From assembly GCA_938038645.1 (NCBI GenBank), contig CALHTA010000216.1, forward strand, positions 1 to 17,635: a stretch of DNA of 17,635 nucleotides, read 5' to 3'. This document shows, piece by piece, positions 1 to 7,338 of the stretch. Origin of the DNA: an uncultured Thiotrichaceae bacterium. GTDB taxonomy: Bacteria > Pseudomonadota > Gammaproteobacteria > Thiotrichales > Thiotrichaceae. A program made the position numbers and the translations under genes. Each line of letters opens with the position of its first letter. Position 1 is the first letter of the stretch. The notes under the pieces are model-generated. The model ran no database searches, was not told the DNA's origin, and saw only the letters and a list, made by a program, of their open reading frames with translations.

Positions 1-746
1 TTAACCTTAGTACCAGCTGTTAAATAAAGACCCGCTTCTAATATGCAGTCATCCCCTAAAGGTATGCCCAGGCCAGAGTTTGCGCCAAGCAAGCAACGCT
101 CGCCAAGTGCGATACGCTCTTTACCGCCACCCGATAAAGTACCCATTGTCGAAGCGCCGCCACCAACATCTGAACCGTCACCTACGACAACACCTGCACT
201 AATGCGACCTTCAACCATTGAGTTGCCAAGCGTACCTGCATTGAAGTTAACAAAGCCTTCATGCATGACCGTAGTTCCTGAGGCTAGGTGAGCGCCTAAA
301 CGCACACGATCACCAATAGCTATACGAACACCTTCAGGAATGACGTAATCGATCATGCGTGGGAATTTATCAATTGATGTTACGTTAAGCTGATGAGCTT
401 CTTCAGCAATCAGTTCCCGTAGGTTTTCTACTTCTGTTGGTAATACCGGTCCAGCAGATGTCCAAGCAACGTTAGTCAGTAAGCCAAAAACACCTTCAAG
501 GTTAATCTCGTTTGGTTTTACCGCACACTCAGATAATAGGTGTAGGCGAAGATACGCCTCTTCAGTTGTTGTTGGCGCATCATCAACTGAAGCAATTTCG
601 ACTTCTACAAAGTCGCTTTTAATCAAGCCGACTTTTTGTGCTAAACAGTGACGAGCAATTTGTTTGTTAGAACGAGGGAACCATACGTCTAATACTTTTC
701 CACTGTTGCTGTCGATATAACGATGTCCGATACGCTTAATTGTCAT
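1..746 (-). CDS. dapD: 2,3,4,5-tetrahydropyridine-2,6-dicarboxylate N-succinyltransferase, 3' end cut by window edge
   Basis: DapD transfers succinyl from succinyl-CoA to tetrahydrodipicolinate in the cytoplasm, in the succinylase branch of the diaminopimelate/lysine pathway. The first 248 residues are present, so the C-terminus lies beyond the left edge. After an N-terminal region comes [19 protein letters not shown] and then a left-handed beta-helix of hexapeptide repeats containing [33 protein letters not shown] and [20 protein letters not shown]. These match the long, about 340-residue Pseudomonas-type DapD rather than the roughly 274-residue E. coli form. The ATG is preceded by a purine-rich AGAGAGAC stretch. 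The frame is closed upstream by a stop that coincides with the dapC stop codon, so no longer start is possible. It lies 9 nt downstream of dapC, the enzyme that uses its product, so the two are almost certainly cotranscribed. Confidence 0.95.
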   Translation of the reverse strand, partial: MTIKRIGHRYIDSNSGKVLDVWFPRSNKQIARHCLAQKVGLIKSDFVEVEIASVDDAPTTTEEAYLRLHLLSECAVKPNEINLEGVFGLLTNVAWTSAGPVLPTEVENLRELIAEEAHQLNVTSIDKFPRMIDYVIPEGVRIAIGDRVRLGAHLASGTTVMHEGFVNFNAGTLGNSMVEGRISAGVVVGDGSDVGGGASTMGTLSGGGKERIALGERCLLGANSGLGIPLGDDCILEAGLYLTAGTKV

Positions 747-755
747 GGTGTCTCT

Positions 756-1949
756 CTATATTTGAGTTTCAATAAATTGTCTAATACGTGTCGCCGCTTC
801 AATGCACTGCTGGGTTTCTGCAACTAGCGCTAGGCGAATTCGGTTTGCTCCCGGATTGAGTCCGTCTACCTCTCTGGATAAGTAACTGCCCGGGACAACA
901 TTTAGGTGTTGGTGTTTGTATATGTCTCTTGTAAAAGTGACATCATCAATCGGTGTTTTAGCCCAAAGATAAAAGCTAGCTTGTGGCGTAGGGATATCCA
1001 TAACGGGTGTCAATATCTCTAAAACAGCTGCAAACTTTTCTCTATATAAACGGCGATTTTCTTCAACATGGGCTTCATCTTGCCAGGCTACTATGCTCGT
1101 GCTTTGAGTATGGGGCGGCATGGCGCAGCCATGATAAGTTCTAAACAGTAAAAAGGCTTTTAAAATGTCTGCGTCGCCAGCGACAAAGCCTGAGCGTAAG
1201 CCCGGAGCGTTGGAGCGTTTTGAAAGACTATGCATGACTAAGCAGCGTTTAAAATCAGTATCGCCGGAAGCTGCTGCTACTTCTAATAGTCCTGTTGGAG
1301 GGTTTGCTTCATCTAGATATATCTCTGAATAACACTCATCAGAGACAATAATAAAATTATATTTTTCAGATAGTTGTATAAGTTTCTTTATCTCACTTGT
1401 AGGCGTTAAAGCACCCGTAGGATTGCCTGGTGTGCACATGAAAAACAATTGGCAGTCTTGCCAAGTCTGCTCGTCAATGGCATCTAAGTCGGGTATGAAA
1501 CCATTCTCTTCAACACAGGGGAGATACACCGGTGTTGCGCCGGCCAAAAAGGCCGCACCTTCATATATTTGATAGAAAGGGTTGGGCATCAGGACTTTGG
1601 CATTGGGCTTGCGATCTACTAAACATTGGGTGATCGCAAACAGTGCTTCGCGAGTTCCTGTTACCGGAAGCACTTGAGTATCAGGATTGATTGAGGGCAA
1701 CTTAAAGCGCCTCACCAGCCAATCAGCAATTGCTTCACGCAGAGCTGGGGTACCTTTGGTACCAGGGTAAACAGCGATTTGAGAGATGCTGTCTCTTAAC
1801 GCATTGAGTATAATCTCAGGAGTAGGGTGTTTTGGCTCGCCTATCGACAGCGACAATGGATCAAGCTCAGGGTTTGGCTGTACTGATTGTTTAAGAACCG
1901 ATATCTTTTCAAAAGGATACGGTTGGAGACGCTGAAGGTCTGAGTTCAT
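756..1949 (-). CDS. dapC: succinyldiaminopimelate transaminase
   Basis: This PLP-dependent class I/II aminotransferase interconverts N-succinyl-2-amino-6-oxopimelate and N-succinyl-L,L-diaminopimelate in lysine and peptidoglycan precursor synthesis. The protein is 397 residues from the chosen ATG. Visible fold-type I landmarks are SLSIGEPKHPTPE, AVYPGTKGTPALREAI, PNPFYQIYEGAA, CTPGNPTGAL, the VSDECYSEIY aspartate region, the PLP-lysine segment HSLSKRSNAPGLRSGFVAG, and a C-terminal RIRLAL arginine that binds the substrate carboxylate. The sequence follows Pseudomonas DapC closely throughout, which is why it is called DapC and not another aminotransferase. The frame stays open to a TTG at 1967, but the ATG at 1949 starts the conserved N-terminus (MNSDLQRLQPYPFEK), so it is preferred. 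The Shine-Dalgarno before it is weak (CAGG). dapD follows after 9 nt. Confidence 0.93.
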   Translation of the reverse strand: MNSDLQRLQPYPFEKISVLKQSVQPNPELDPLSLSIGEPKHPTPEIILNALRDSISQIAVYPGTKGTPALREAIADWLVRRFKLPSINPDTQVLPVTGTREALFAITQCLVDRKPNAKVLMPNPFYQIYEGAAFLAGATPVYLPCVEENGFIPDLDAIDEQTWQDCQLFFMCTPGNPTGALTPTSEIKKLIQLSEKYNFIIVSDECYSEIYLDEANPPTGLLEVAAASGDTDFKRCLVMHSLSKRSNAPGLRSGFVAGDADILKAFLLFRTYHGCAMPPHTQSTSIVAWQDEAHVEENRRLYREKFAAVLEILTPVMDIPTPQASFYLWAKTPIDDVTFTRDIYKHQHLNVVPGSYLSREVDGLNPGANRIRLALVAETQQCIEAATRIRQFIETQI

Positions 1950-1987
1950 AGCCTGAGTCCGTGACAAACGCTGCGTGAAAAACGCGA

Positions 1988-1993
1988 AGTATA
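1988..1993 (-). promoter_or_regulatory. candidate -10 box for dapC-dapD
   Basis: On the minus strand TATACT (5 of 6 to the sigma-70 -10 consensus) sits about 40 nt before the dapC ATG. It lies just beyond the terminator that closes the upstream DUF1501 gene, so a fresh promoter is needed here. No good -35 is seen at the usual 16-18 nt distance (GGCAAA at best), so this is tentative. Confidence 0.35.
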
Positions 1994-2018
1994 ACTCATC
2001 TCTAGGGTATTTTGCCCC

Positions 2019-2047
2019 AAAAAAATGCCGTCGAAAGACGGCATTTT
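2019..2047 (-). terminator. intrinsic terminator of the DUF1800-DUF1501 pair
   Basis: A perfect 11-bp stem (2022-2032 with 2037-2047) closes a 4-nt loop. On the minus strand it is followed by a run of seven T. It lies 26 nt after the stop of the DUF1501 gene and before dapC, so it separates the two transcription units. Confidence 0.9.
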
Positions 2048-2073
2048 AAAAACGAAACACAGAATGCAATCGC

Positions 2074-3234
2074 TTATATGAAAGGAATATGCCTGTGCCC
2101 TTGCCAAGGGTTGTTTGGCTGTCTCCAAACGCGATGGGCAAGTGTGGCGTAGACTTGGCGATAGTCAGTGGTATGAGCGACATTACCATTGCTATCTAGA
2201 CGCGTTAGATCAGGAGCATCTCCATAAATCCCGCCTCTTATTCCACCGCCCATGACGAACTGGGCAGAAGCAGTACCATGATCTGTTCCACCACCCTTGT
2301 TTTCACCAAGGCGGCGGCCAAACTCTGAATAGCTGACAATAACGACTTTATTCCATAGCCCATTTTGTTTCATGGTGTGAATAAAGCGCGATAGGCCGTG
2401 ATCCAGCTGGTATAACACATTGTTATGGCGTCCAACTTGGCCTGAATGGGTGTCAAAACCAGATTGCGTGACTTTATAGACTGGTGAGTCTATGCCGGCA
2501 ATAATCATTTGAGCCACTGACTCAAGACTATGACCTAAAACGCCCTTACTTCTTGTTGTTTTTTTCTGCCGTAAACTACGTGACATTTTCGCACGGAGCT
2601 GGTTTCCGACTTCAAACAGCTGGTGCTGCGTATTGGTCAGATGGGCTAAGGCAGGTGTGGAACTTACGGGGGTGATATCTTTAATAATTTTTGACTGACT
2701 TACAAAAGTCCGAGGGCTTTGCATGCTAACACTGTTTAAACGCGAGCTATTTAACGGGCCAAGACTGCCGCCGTCATTACTAACGCTTATGCCATGAAGA
2801 CCTTGCTTGTAGCCTGGTACAATGTGTGAAAGCCAACCATTTTCTAGCACTTGCTCTGAATGAGAGCCTGTTTCGATAATGTCCATTGAACGGAAGTGAG
2901 AAAGCACGCCGCCTGGGTAGCCAATGCCTTGTATCCAAGCCATTTCACCAGTGCCCCAGATTTTGTGTAAGCCTGCAAGGCGTGGATGCATAGCCATGTC
3001 TTGTACACCGAGCGGTAAAGCAACACGTTCTGTCACTCGAATATTCTTACGTGCTGCTATGTAATTTGGGTCTTTATAAGGCACTAAGGTATTGAAACCA
3101 TCATTACCGCCTTTGAGTTCGACGAAGACCACAATTTTCTCAGGCATCTTGCCTTCAGCAGCCAACAATAGTTCGGGTGACATTCCTGCAGCTGCAAGTA
3201 AGCCTGAGTATTTTAAAAATTCGCGACGATCCAT
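2074..3234 (-). CDS. DUF1501 family protein with twin-arginine signal
   Basis: This 386-residue protein belongs to the DUF1501 family, which is related to the alkaline phosphatase/sulfatase superfamily and has no settled biochemical function. The N-terminus reads DRREFLKYSGLLAAAG, a twin-arginine (Tat) motif followed by a hydrophobic stretch ending near residues 25-26, so export in folded form is expected. Family motifs include GGNDGFNTLVPY (42-53), SHFRSMDI (112-119), GFDTHSGQ (259-266), SEFGRR (303-308) and GTDHGTA (316-322). The Asp/His clusters resemble metal-binding positions of the superfamily, but this is inference. The ATG has a GAAAGG Shine-Dalgarno at 8-nt spacing. It starts 20 nt after the stop of the DUF1800 gene, the common partner arrangement for these two families. 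A strong terminator follows. Confidence 0.9.
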   Translation of the reverse strand: MDRREFLKYSGLLAAAGMSPELLLAAEGKMPEKIVVFVELKGGNDGFNTLVPYKDPNYIAARKNIRVTERVALPLGVQDMAMHPRLAGLHKIWGTGEMAWIQGIGYPGGVLSHFRSMDIIETGSHSEQVLENGWLSHIVPGYKQGLHGISVSNDGGSLGPLNSSRLNSVSMQSPRTFVSQSKIIKDITPVSSTPALAHLTNTQHQLFEVGNQLRAKMSRSLRQKKTTRSKGVLGHSLESVAQMIIAGIDSPVYKVTQSGFDTHSGQVGRHNNVLYQLDHGLSRFIHTMKQNGLWNKVVIVSYSEFGRRLGENKGGGTDHGTASAQFVMGGGIRGGIYGDAPDLTRLDSNGNVAHTTDYRQVYATLAHRVWRQPNNPWQGHRHIPFI

Positions 3235-3254
3235 AATAATAACCTTTCTTATTG

Positions 3255-4550
3255 TTAGCTGACTTGGTAAGCAGGGTCCAGAACCAATGCTCTGACAAGC
3301 CGCTGGCGGCCTGGCTGAGTAGGTAGTGGATTTAAGGGTGGCACGGGAAGTAGCCAGGTTATTAATTCTTCGTCACTACAGTCAGGCATATGTTGCATCA
3401 TCTTGCTGTCATTAGCCTTACGTAGGTTTCCACGAGTCAAGTTCGTCAATAAGCCAGTGCGGCGCATTAACGATTGTGTGCTGATCCAGTCGTTTCCACC
3501 GCTCCAACCTTTAACGCTGCCATGAGCAAACAACGACTGCCCCATGATAGATAAATTATGAGAAAGGTTATTCTTGCGAAGCCTGTAAGGCAATGCTCGC
3601 ATGGTGCCAATCGTTAGCTCAACAGGTGATTTAATCAAAGCACCCATATTTTTAGGATCCCAAAAAGCATCACTGCTTAATACTGCAACCAGCAAAGCTT
3701 TAATGTCATAGTTAGAATCACGGAAATGTTTTGCCCAACGTCTTGTATAAGCAGCATTGGGTTTAGATGAGCTTATAAATTCATTCCACATCTTTTCTGC
3801 GATGGTTTCAGCTGTTCTAGGGTGCTTCATAAGAATCATCAGGACATCGTCACCCGTCAAATTCCCTCTATTCCCCATAAAGGTTTTAATGCCACCATCA
3901 TGTCGTTCAGGGTAAAATCTGAATTTTCCAGTTCTATCGTCGATACCCCAGCCAGTAAATGCCCTAGCCGCTTCTTTGATATCATTTTCTCTATAGTAAT
4001 TAGTGCCGCCAAGTGTAAATAGCTCTAATAACTCACGAGCAAAATTTTCGTTGGGATTTTCTTTAACGTTTTTATAGCCATCTAAATAAATTAGCATGGC
4101 AGGATCTTTTGCCATTGCAAATAACAAGTTGCCATAATTACCTAAGGCATGTCTTCTTTGCGTAACATTTTGTTCAAAAAGAGCGCTTGGCTGTTTAGTT
4201 TGATCAATGGTAGAAGGAAAGTGGTTATGCCAAAACAAAGTCATCCGCTCTAAAAACGGTGTCTTAGTTGTTAGCATGTGATTTACCCACCAATTCTGCA
4301 ATCCTTTACCTTCAGTCTTAGCCATGCGCTGCATATTTCGCTGGCGAGCCATAGACTTACGATTAGAAATTGTTTTAGCCCAAGGCGATGTTCTTGGCTG
4401 TGGTGGTAAATTGTAATCAGCATAGCTGAGAGTGTGTTTAATAGCATCCAGCAGAGTTAGGTTCTTGTATCGCTGGATAGTCTCCCATTCGGCACCAATA
4501 CTTGTTCTAGAAACAAGATGTCGGGCACGGAAAAGTCCTAGTTTCCCCAT
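3255..4550 (-). CDS. DUF1800 family protein
   Basis: This 431-residue member of DUF1800 has unknown biochemical role; the family is widespread in environmental bacteria and usually sits next to a DUF1501 gene, as here. Characteristic segments are RARHLVSRTSIG near the N-terminus (8-19), the MTLFWHNHF stretch (103-111), MLIYLDGYKN (152-161), the strongly conserved NENFARELLELFTLG (167-181) and AARAFTGWGI (194-203), followed by RHDGGIKTFMG (216-226). No signal peptide or membrane helix is visible; the protein starts directly with the family N-terminus. That is odd beside a Tat-exported partner. The ATG is the first in frame and has only a weak ribosome-binding site. It is the first gene of the pair and probably sets its promoter in the upstream AT-rich region. 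Confidence 0.88.
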   Translation of the reverse strand: MGKLGLFRARHLVSRTSIGAEWETIQRYKNLTLLDAIKHTLSYADYNLPPQPRTSPWAKTISNRKSMARQRNMQRMAKTEGKGLQNWWVNHMLTTKTPFLERMTLFWHNHFPSTIDQTKQPSALFEQNVTQRRHALGNYGNLLFAMAKDPAMLIYLDGYKNVKENPNENFARELLELFTLGGTNYYRENDIKEAARAFTGWGIDDRTGKFRFYPERHDGGIKTFMGNRGNLTGDDVLMILMKHPRTAETIAEKMWNEFISSSKPNAAYTRRWAKHFRDSNYDIKALLVAVLSSDAFWDPKNMGALIKSPVELTIGTMRALPYRLRKNNLSHNLSIMGQSLFAHGSVKGWSGGNDWISTQSLMRRTGLLTNLTRGNLRKANDSKMMQHMPDCSDEELITWLLPVPPLNPLPTQPGRQRLVRALVLDPAYQVS

Positions 4551-4572
4551 TAGGTATATCTCGCATTATTTT

Positions 4573-4598
4573 TGTTATTGTGTCTTCCGACAATAACA
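4573..4598. repeat. inverted repeat TGTTATTGT-N8-ACAATAACA
   Basis: The 9-bp arms are perfect and separated by 8 nt. The repeat lies 23-48 bp upstream of the DUF1800 start codon, in the expected promoter or 5' leader of that pair. It has the size of a dimeric repressor operator but could also form an RNA hairpin. No regulator is encoded nearby that would identify it. Confidence 0.5.
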
Positions 4599-4630
4599 GT
4601 ATGATTTAGTTCATAAGAAATATAGACAAG

Positions 4631-4648
4631 TTAGTATCAATATACTAA
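4631..4648. repeat. palindrome TTAGTAT-N4-ATACTAA
   Basis: This 18-bp palindrome has perfect 7-bp arms around a 4-nt centre. It lies 33 bp farther from the DUF1800 gene than the inverted repeat at 4573-4598. Its size fits a transcription-factor site, but some AT-rich palindromes are expected by chance in such a sequence. Confidence 0.4.
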
Positions 4649-4804
4649 TCACTATTTGTTTAAAGCTAATCAGTTAATCTTATAACAGTTTGAATGGCCG
4701 AAATTTCTTTTATATTTATCCTTATATTGTTATTTTAAGCCCATAAAAGAGAATTTTGACCGCGTAGCTGAAAAATAAAAAAAGTTCATGTTTCAGCGGA
4801 TTTT

Positions 4805-4810
4805 TATACT
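4805..4810 (+). promoter_or_regulatory. candidate -10 box for the kinase-like gene
   Basis: TATACT, 5 of 6 to the sigma-70 -10 consensus, lies about 100 nt before the start at 4908. No convincing -35 is present at 16-18 nt. A weaker alternative is TTGATT at 4842-4847 with TTAATC at 4866-4871 (18-nt spacing). Confidence 0.25.
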
Positions 4811-4907
4811 AACAACAAAAGAATGAATTTTCTGTTACGGTTTGATTATGTTTAATTAAACTATGTTAATCTCAGTAAATGATTCAAATGCATACCAAGG
4901 ATAGAGA

Positions 4908-7265
4908 ATGCAGCAATCCATATCCACCGGCACGGTTATAGATAAACGTTATCAAATACAAAAAATTATTCCTGATACTACCAGCAATCATTGTTACTTA
5001 GCTGAAGATACTGACCAAAGTAACCGATTAGTCGTTATTTCAATTCCAAAAATGGAATTGCAGACCTTGCCAGGTTTTACTAATTCTTTCGAAGAGGTGT
5101 GTGAGCGCCTAATCAAGTCACGTTTGAATGGCTTAATCAAAATTTTAGGTCATGGTGTTTTTGAGTCTCAACCCTACGCGGTTCTTCAATATGTTACTCA
5201 TGAAACGCTTGAGGAGTCACAAAATGCTAATAAACTGAGACAAAAAAAACCGTCAATTGATGAGGTCTTGGATTGGGCTAGGCCTCTCGCCGTTACTTTG
5301 GATGAGCTACATGGAATGGGGTTTATCCATAGCAACATTCGTCCTTCTAATGTCTACCTTGGACAGAATCGTCAAATACTTTTAGGAGACTTTGTTACTG
5401 AATTTACCATTCAGAAATTAGGCGCTTCTAAGCAGGCCATAGCATCCCTTGATATTGGTGATCATCTAGCACCTGAGTATATAAAGAGCAATTATACAGA
5501 AAGCTATGATCAGTACTTGCTAGCAACCATTATTTATAAAGCATTAGCAGCGCGTTCACACTTCCATAACCCAGGTAGCACTGAAGCTTACCGAAGGCAG
5601 GTTGCGACAAAATTTCCCGAGCCGCTTTTAAATCATCGACCAGAGCTCGTTGGCGCTTCAAGAGTTTTAGGAAAAGCGCTGGAACGTAACCCTGTTAAGC
5701 GTTTTGATTCTTGTCGAGAATTCGTGAATCAACTTGGATCGGGCCAAGTCAATCCTACCTTTAGTGCTGATAGGGATAAGCCCGTTACTGTTATTAAAAA
5801 GGTGTTGGATTTTGACGAAACGGCCCCCGTGGACCCCATCATCACTTCAATTCGCTCTAGGCGAAACCAGGGAAGAAAGAAAAAATTAGCGTGGTTAGGT
5901 GTTTTATTAATTGGCGGGGGGGCCAGTGCTTACGCCATTAACCATTTTGGTGGTGTTGGGCTTGTTAAAGACAAGCTGGTGTCAACATGGAGCGATTTAA
6001 CTCAAGTTGCTAATAGCCCAACAGTTGTTATTCCGGTTGGTGTGACAAATGATACACAGCAAGCACCGGCTGCGGCAGGAAATCAAATTGAAACGCTTGC
6101 AGCTAATAATACACCTGCTGAATCCAGCAATGCCACTAAAGCCGCTTCAACTGATTCCTCGCCAACCGCACCTATTGATAACACTTTGGACGCTGAAAAT
6201 CAGGTCGTTGTAGATGATTCAATGACTGCAGGGTCGGATACTAAAGCGCAAAATATCATCGCTGCAGAAGTTGCGCCTGTGAATACTGATATTCAATCAA
6301 ATGATGAGGTTACTATTGATAATAGTGGAGTCGGAGCAGCTGATACCTTAGAAAGCATTGTTAATCAGGCTTTAATTGAAGGGCAGAAGGAGTTTAATAA
6401 CGCAGAAAGTACCAGTGTTTCTCAGCAGTCAGCAGAGGCTCTTGTCAATCCAGAAAATGAGATTAATGATGCTATTAGTTTGGCTTTACGAGAAGCTCAG
6501 GTCGACTATATGAGGGAGACAAGCCCAGCAGGTTCTCAGCTTGAGCTTGCTCCTGAATCTACCGCAACCGACGATTCGAAAGTGGATGAGCAGGATGCGG
6601 TAGTTGAAGCACCGGTTGTCTCCGAAGAAGTCACGGCCGAAGTCGAGGTTCCCGACCCAACTCCTGACCCAGAAGTAGCAAACGCCCAAGATAGCGATGA
6701 TGAACTGCTGACTAAAGCCGAATTCGACGCCTTGGATTTAAATGAACAGATAAAGGCGGCGAATAAATTAGCGGATAGACGAGCTGCCGAAGCGAAGCAA
6801 GCCGCTGAAGCAAGAAAGCAAGCTCGTGAAGCACAAAGCCAAGCTCCAGCCACTACTAGCGCCACTGCAAATGCCGCGGAAAAAAGTTTCGAGGAGATGA
6901 GGCAGGAAAGAGAGAAGCTTCAAGCTATCAAAGCTGAAAAGATTGCAAGGATAAGTCGTGTCACAAAAGACTGTACGAGTAACGGTAATATCTATCGCCA
7001 AGTTGCTAGTGGTAATTTAGCTTACGTGAAAAACTGCCTTGCAGTAGGCGTTGATCCCAATTTATCACAAAGTAACCAGCGTAGCCTTTTACACCTTGCG
7101 TCTTCAGGTGGATATCTGAATATGGCAAAACTCCTTCTGGCAAAAGGTGCTGATGTAAATGCTAAAGCTGGAGATGGTAAAACACCTTTGGATATGGCCA
7201 ATGAAAAAAATCAGGAACGGCTGGTTAACTACTTGCGCTCAAGAGGTGGTGTGCCTACCCGTTAA
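4908..7265 (+). CDS. membrane protein: degenerate Ser/Thr-kinase domain, TM helix, acidic linker, ankyrin repeats
   Basis: This 785-residue protein has an N-terminal protein-kinase fold (about 15-276) modelled on bacterial Hanks-type kinases: YQIQKII at strand 1, YLAEDTD, YAVLQYV hinge region, HGMGFIHSNIRPSNVYL (catalytic loop), LLGDFV, LAPE (187-190), the helix-F aspartate D201, and the RF motif (265-266). The key catalytic residues are altered. The glycine loop is replaced by PDTTSN, the VAIK lysine position reads S45, HRD is H141-S142-N143, and DFG is D161-F162-V163. It is therefore probably a pseudokinase. Basic RSRRNQGRKKK precedes a single TM helix (about 327-345), which predicts N-in topology. 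Then come an acidic Ala/Ser/Thr-rich linker (346-600), an Ala/Lys/Glu-rich helical segment (601-685) and about two and a half ankyrin repeats (693-780, with LLHLASSGGYLNMAKLLLAKG). The start has AAGGA at 6-nt spacing. It is a single-gene unit ended by a terminator 16 bp downstream. Cellular role unknown. Confidence 0.88.
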   Translation: MQQSISTGTVIDKRYQIQKIIPDTTSNHCYLAEDTDQSNRLVVISIPKMELQTLPGFTNSFEEVCERLIKSRLNGLIKILGHGVFESQPYAVLQYVTHETLEESQNANKLRQKKPSIDEVLDWARPLAVTLDELHGMGFIHSNIRPSNVYLGQNRQILLGDFVTEFTIQKLGASKQAIASLDIGDHLAPEYIKSNYTESYDQYLLATIIYKALAARSHFHNPGSTEAYRRQVATKFPEPLLNHRPELVGASRVLGKALERNPVKRFDSCREFVNQLGSGQVNPTFSADRDKPVTVIKKVLDFDETAPVDPIITSIRSRRNQGRKKKLAWLGVLLIGGGASAYAINHFGGVGLVKDKLVSTWSDLTQVANSPTVVIPVGVTNDTQQAPAAAGNQIETLAANNTPAESSNATKAASTDSSPTAPIDNTLDAENQVVVDDSMTAGSDTKAQNIIAAEVAPVNTDIQSNDEVTIDNSGVGAADTLESIVNQALIEGQKEFNNAESTSVSQQSAEALVNPENEINDAISLALREAQVDYMRETSPAGSQLELAPESTATDDSKVDEQDAVVEAPVVSEEVTAEVEVPDPTPDPEVANAQDSDDELLTKAEFDALDLNEQIKAANKLADRRAAEAKQAAEARKQAREAQSQAPATTSATANAAEKSFEEMRQEREKLQAIKAEKIARISRVTKDCTSNGNIYRQVASGNLAYVKNCLAVGVDPNLSQSNQRSLLHLASSGGYLNMAKLLLAKGADVNAKAGDGKTPLDMANEKNQERLVNYLRSRGGVPTR

Positions 7266-7280
7266 ACTAAGCTCAAAACG

Positions 7281-7321
7281 AAAAAAGCCCAGTGATTGAC
7301 AAGCAATCGCTGGGCTTTTTT
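7281..7321. terminator. bidirectional terminator between the kinase-like gene and valS
   Basis: A GC-rich stem (7287-7298 with 7304-7315, one G-T pair) with a 5-nt loop is flanked by six A on the left and six T on the right. It therefore works as an intrinsic terminator for both the + strand gene ending at 7265 and the minus-strand valS ending at 7339. Confidence 0.93.
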
Positions 7322-7338
7322 ATGTCAATCAAACTAAC

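Larger units (their letters stand above)
4551..4907. other. divergent AT-rich regulatory region without genes
   Basis: These 357 bp separate the minus-strand DUF1800-DUF1501 pair from the + strand kinase-like gene. The region is very AT-rich, holds no credible ORF, and must contain promoters for both directions. It contains two near-perfect palindromes close to the DUF1800 side (listed separately), a possible -10 box on the + strand, and a weak 7-bp inverted repeat (4767-4773 with 4791-4797). Confidence 0.7.

Noticed and set aside
1946..2128. 60-residue minus-strand frame over the DUF1501-dapC gap
   Set aside because: It runs through the strong terminator at 2022-2047 and overlaps both gene ends; no conserved pattern.
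4767..4797. Inverted repeat GCTGAAA-N17-TTTCAGC before the kinase-like gene
   Set aside because: Seven-bp arms with a long loop in AT-rich DNA are not clearly above chance; left only as a note in the intergenic entry.
6536..6865. 109-residue minus-strand Ala/Ser-rich frame inside the kinase-like gene
   Set aside because: It is the antisense of the Ala/Glu-rich linker codons; its Ala/Ser/Cys composition is that expected of a complement of repetitive GC-N codons.
4908..7265. Eukaryote-derived or host-targeted effector because of kinase plus ankyrin domains
   Set aside because: The TM helix, acidic linker, neighbouring housekeeping genes and base use like the surroundings fit a resident bacterial membrane protein. 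Nothing shows a secretion signal or recent transfer.
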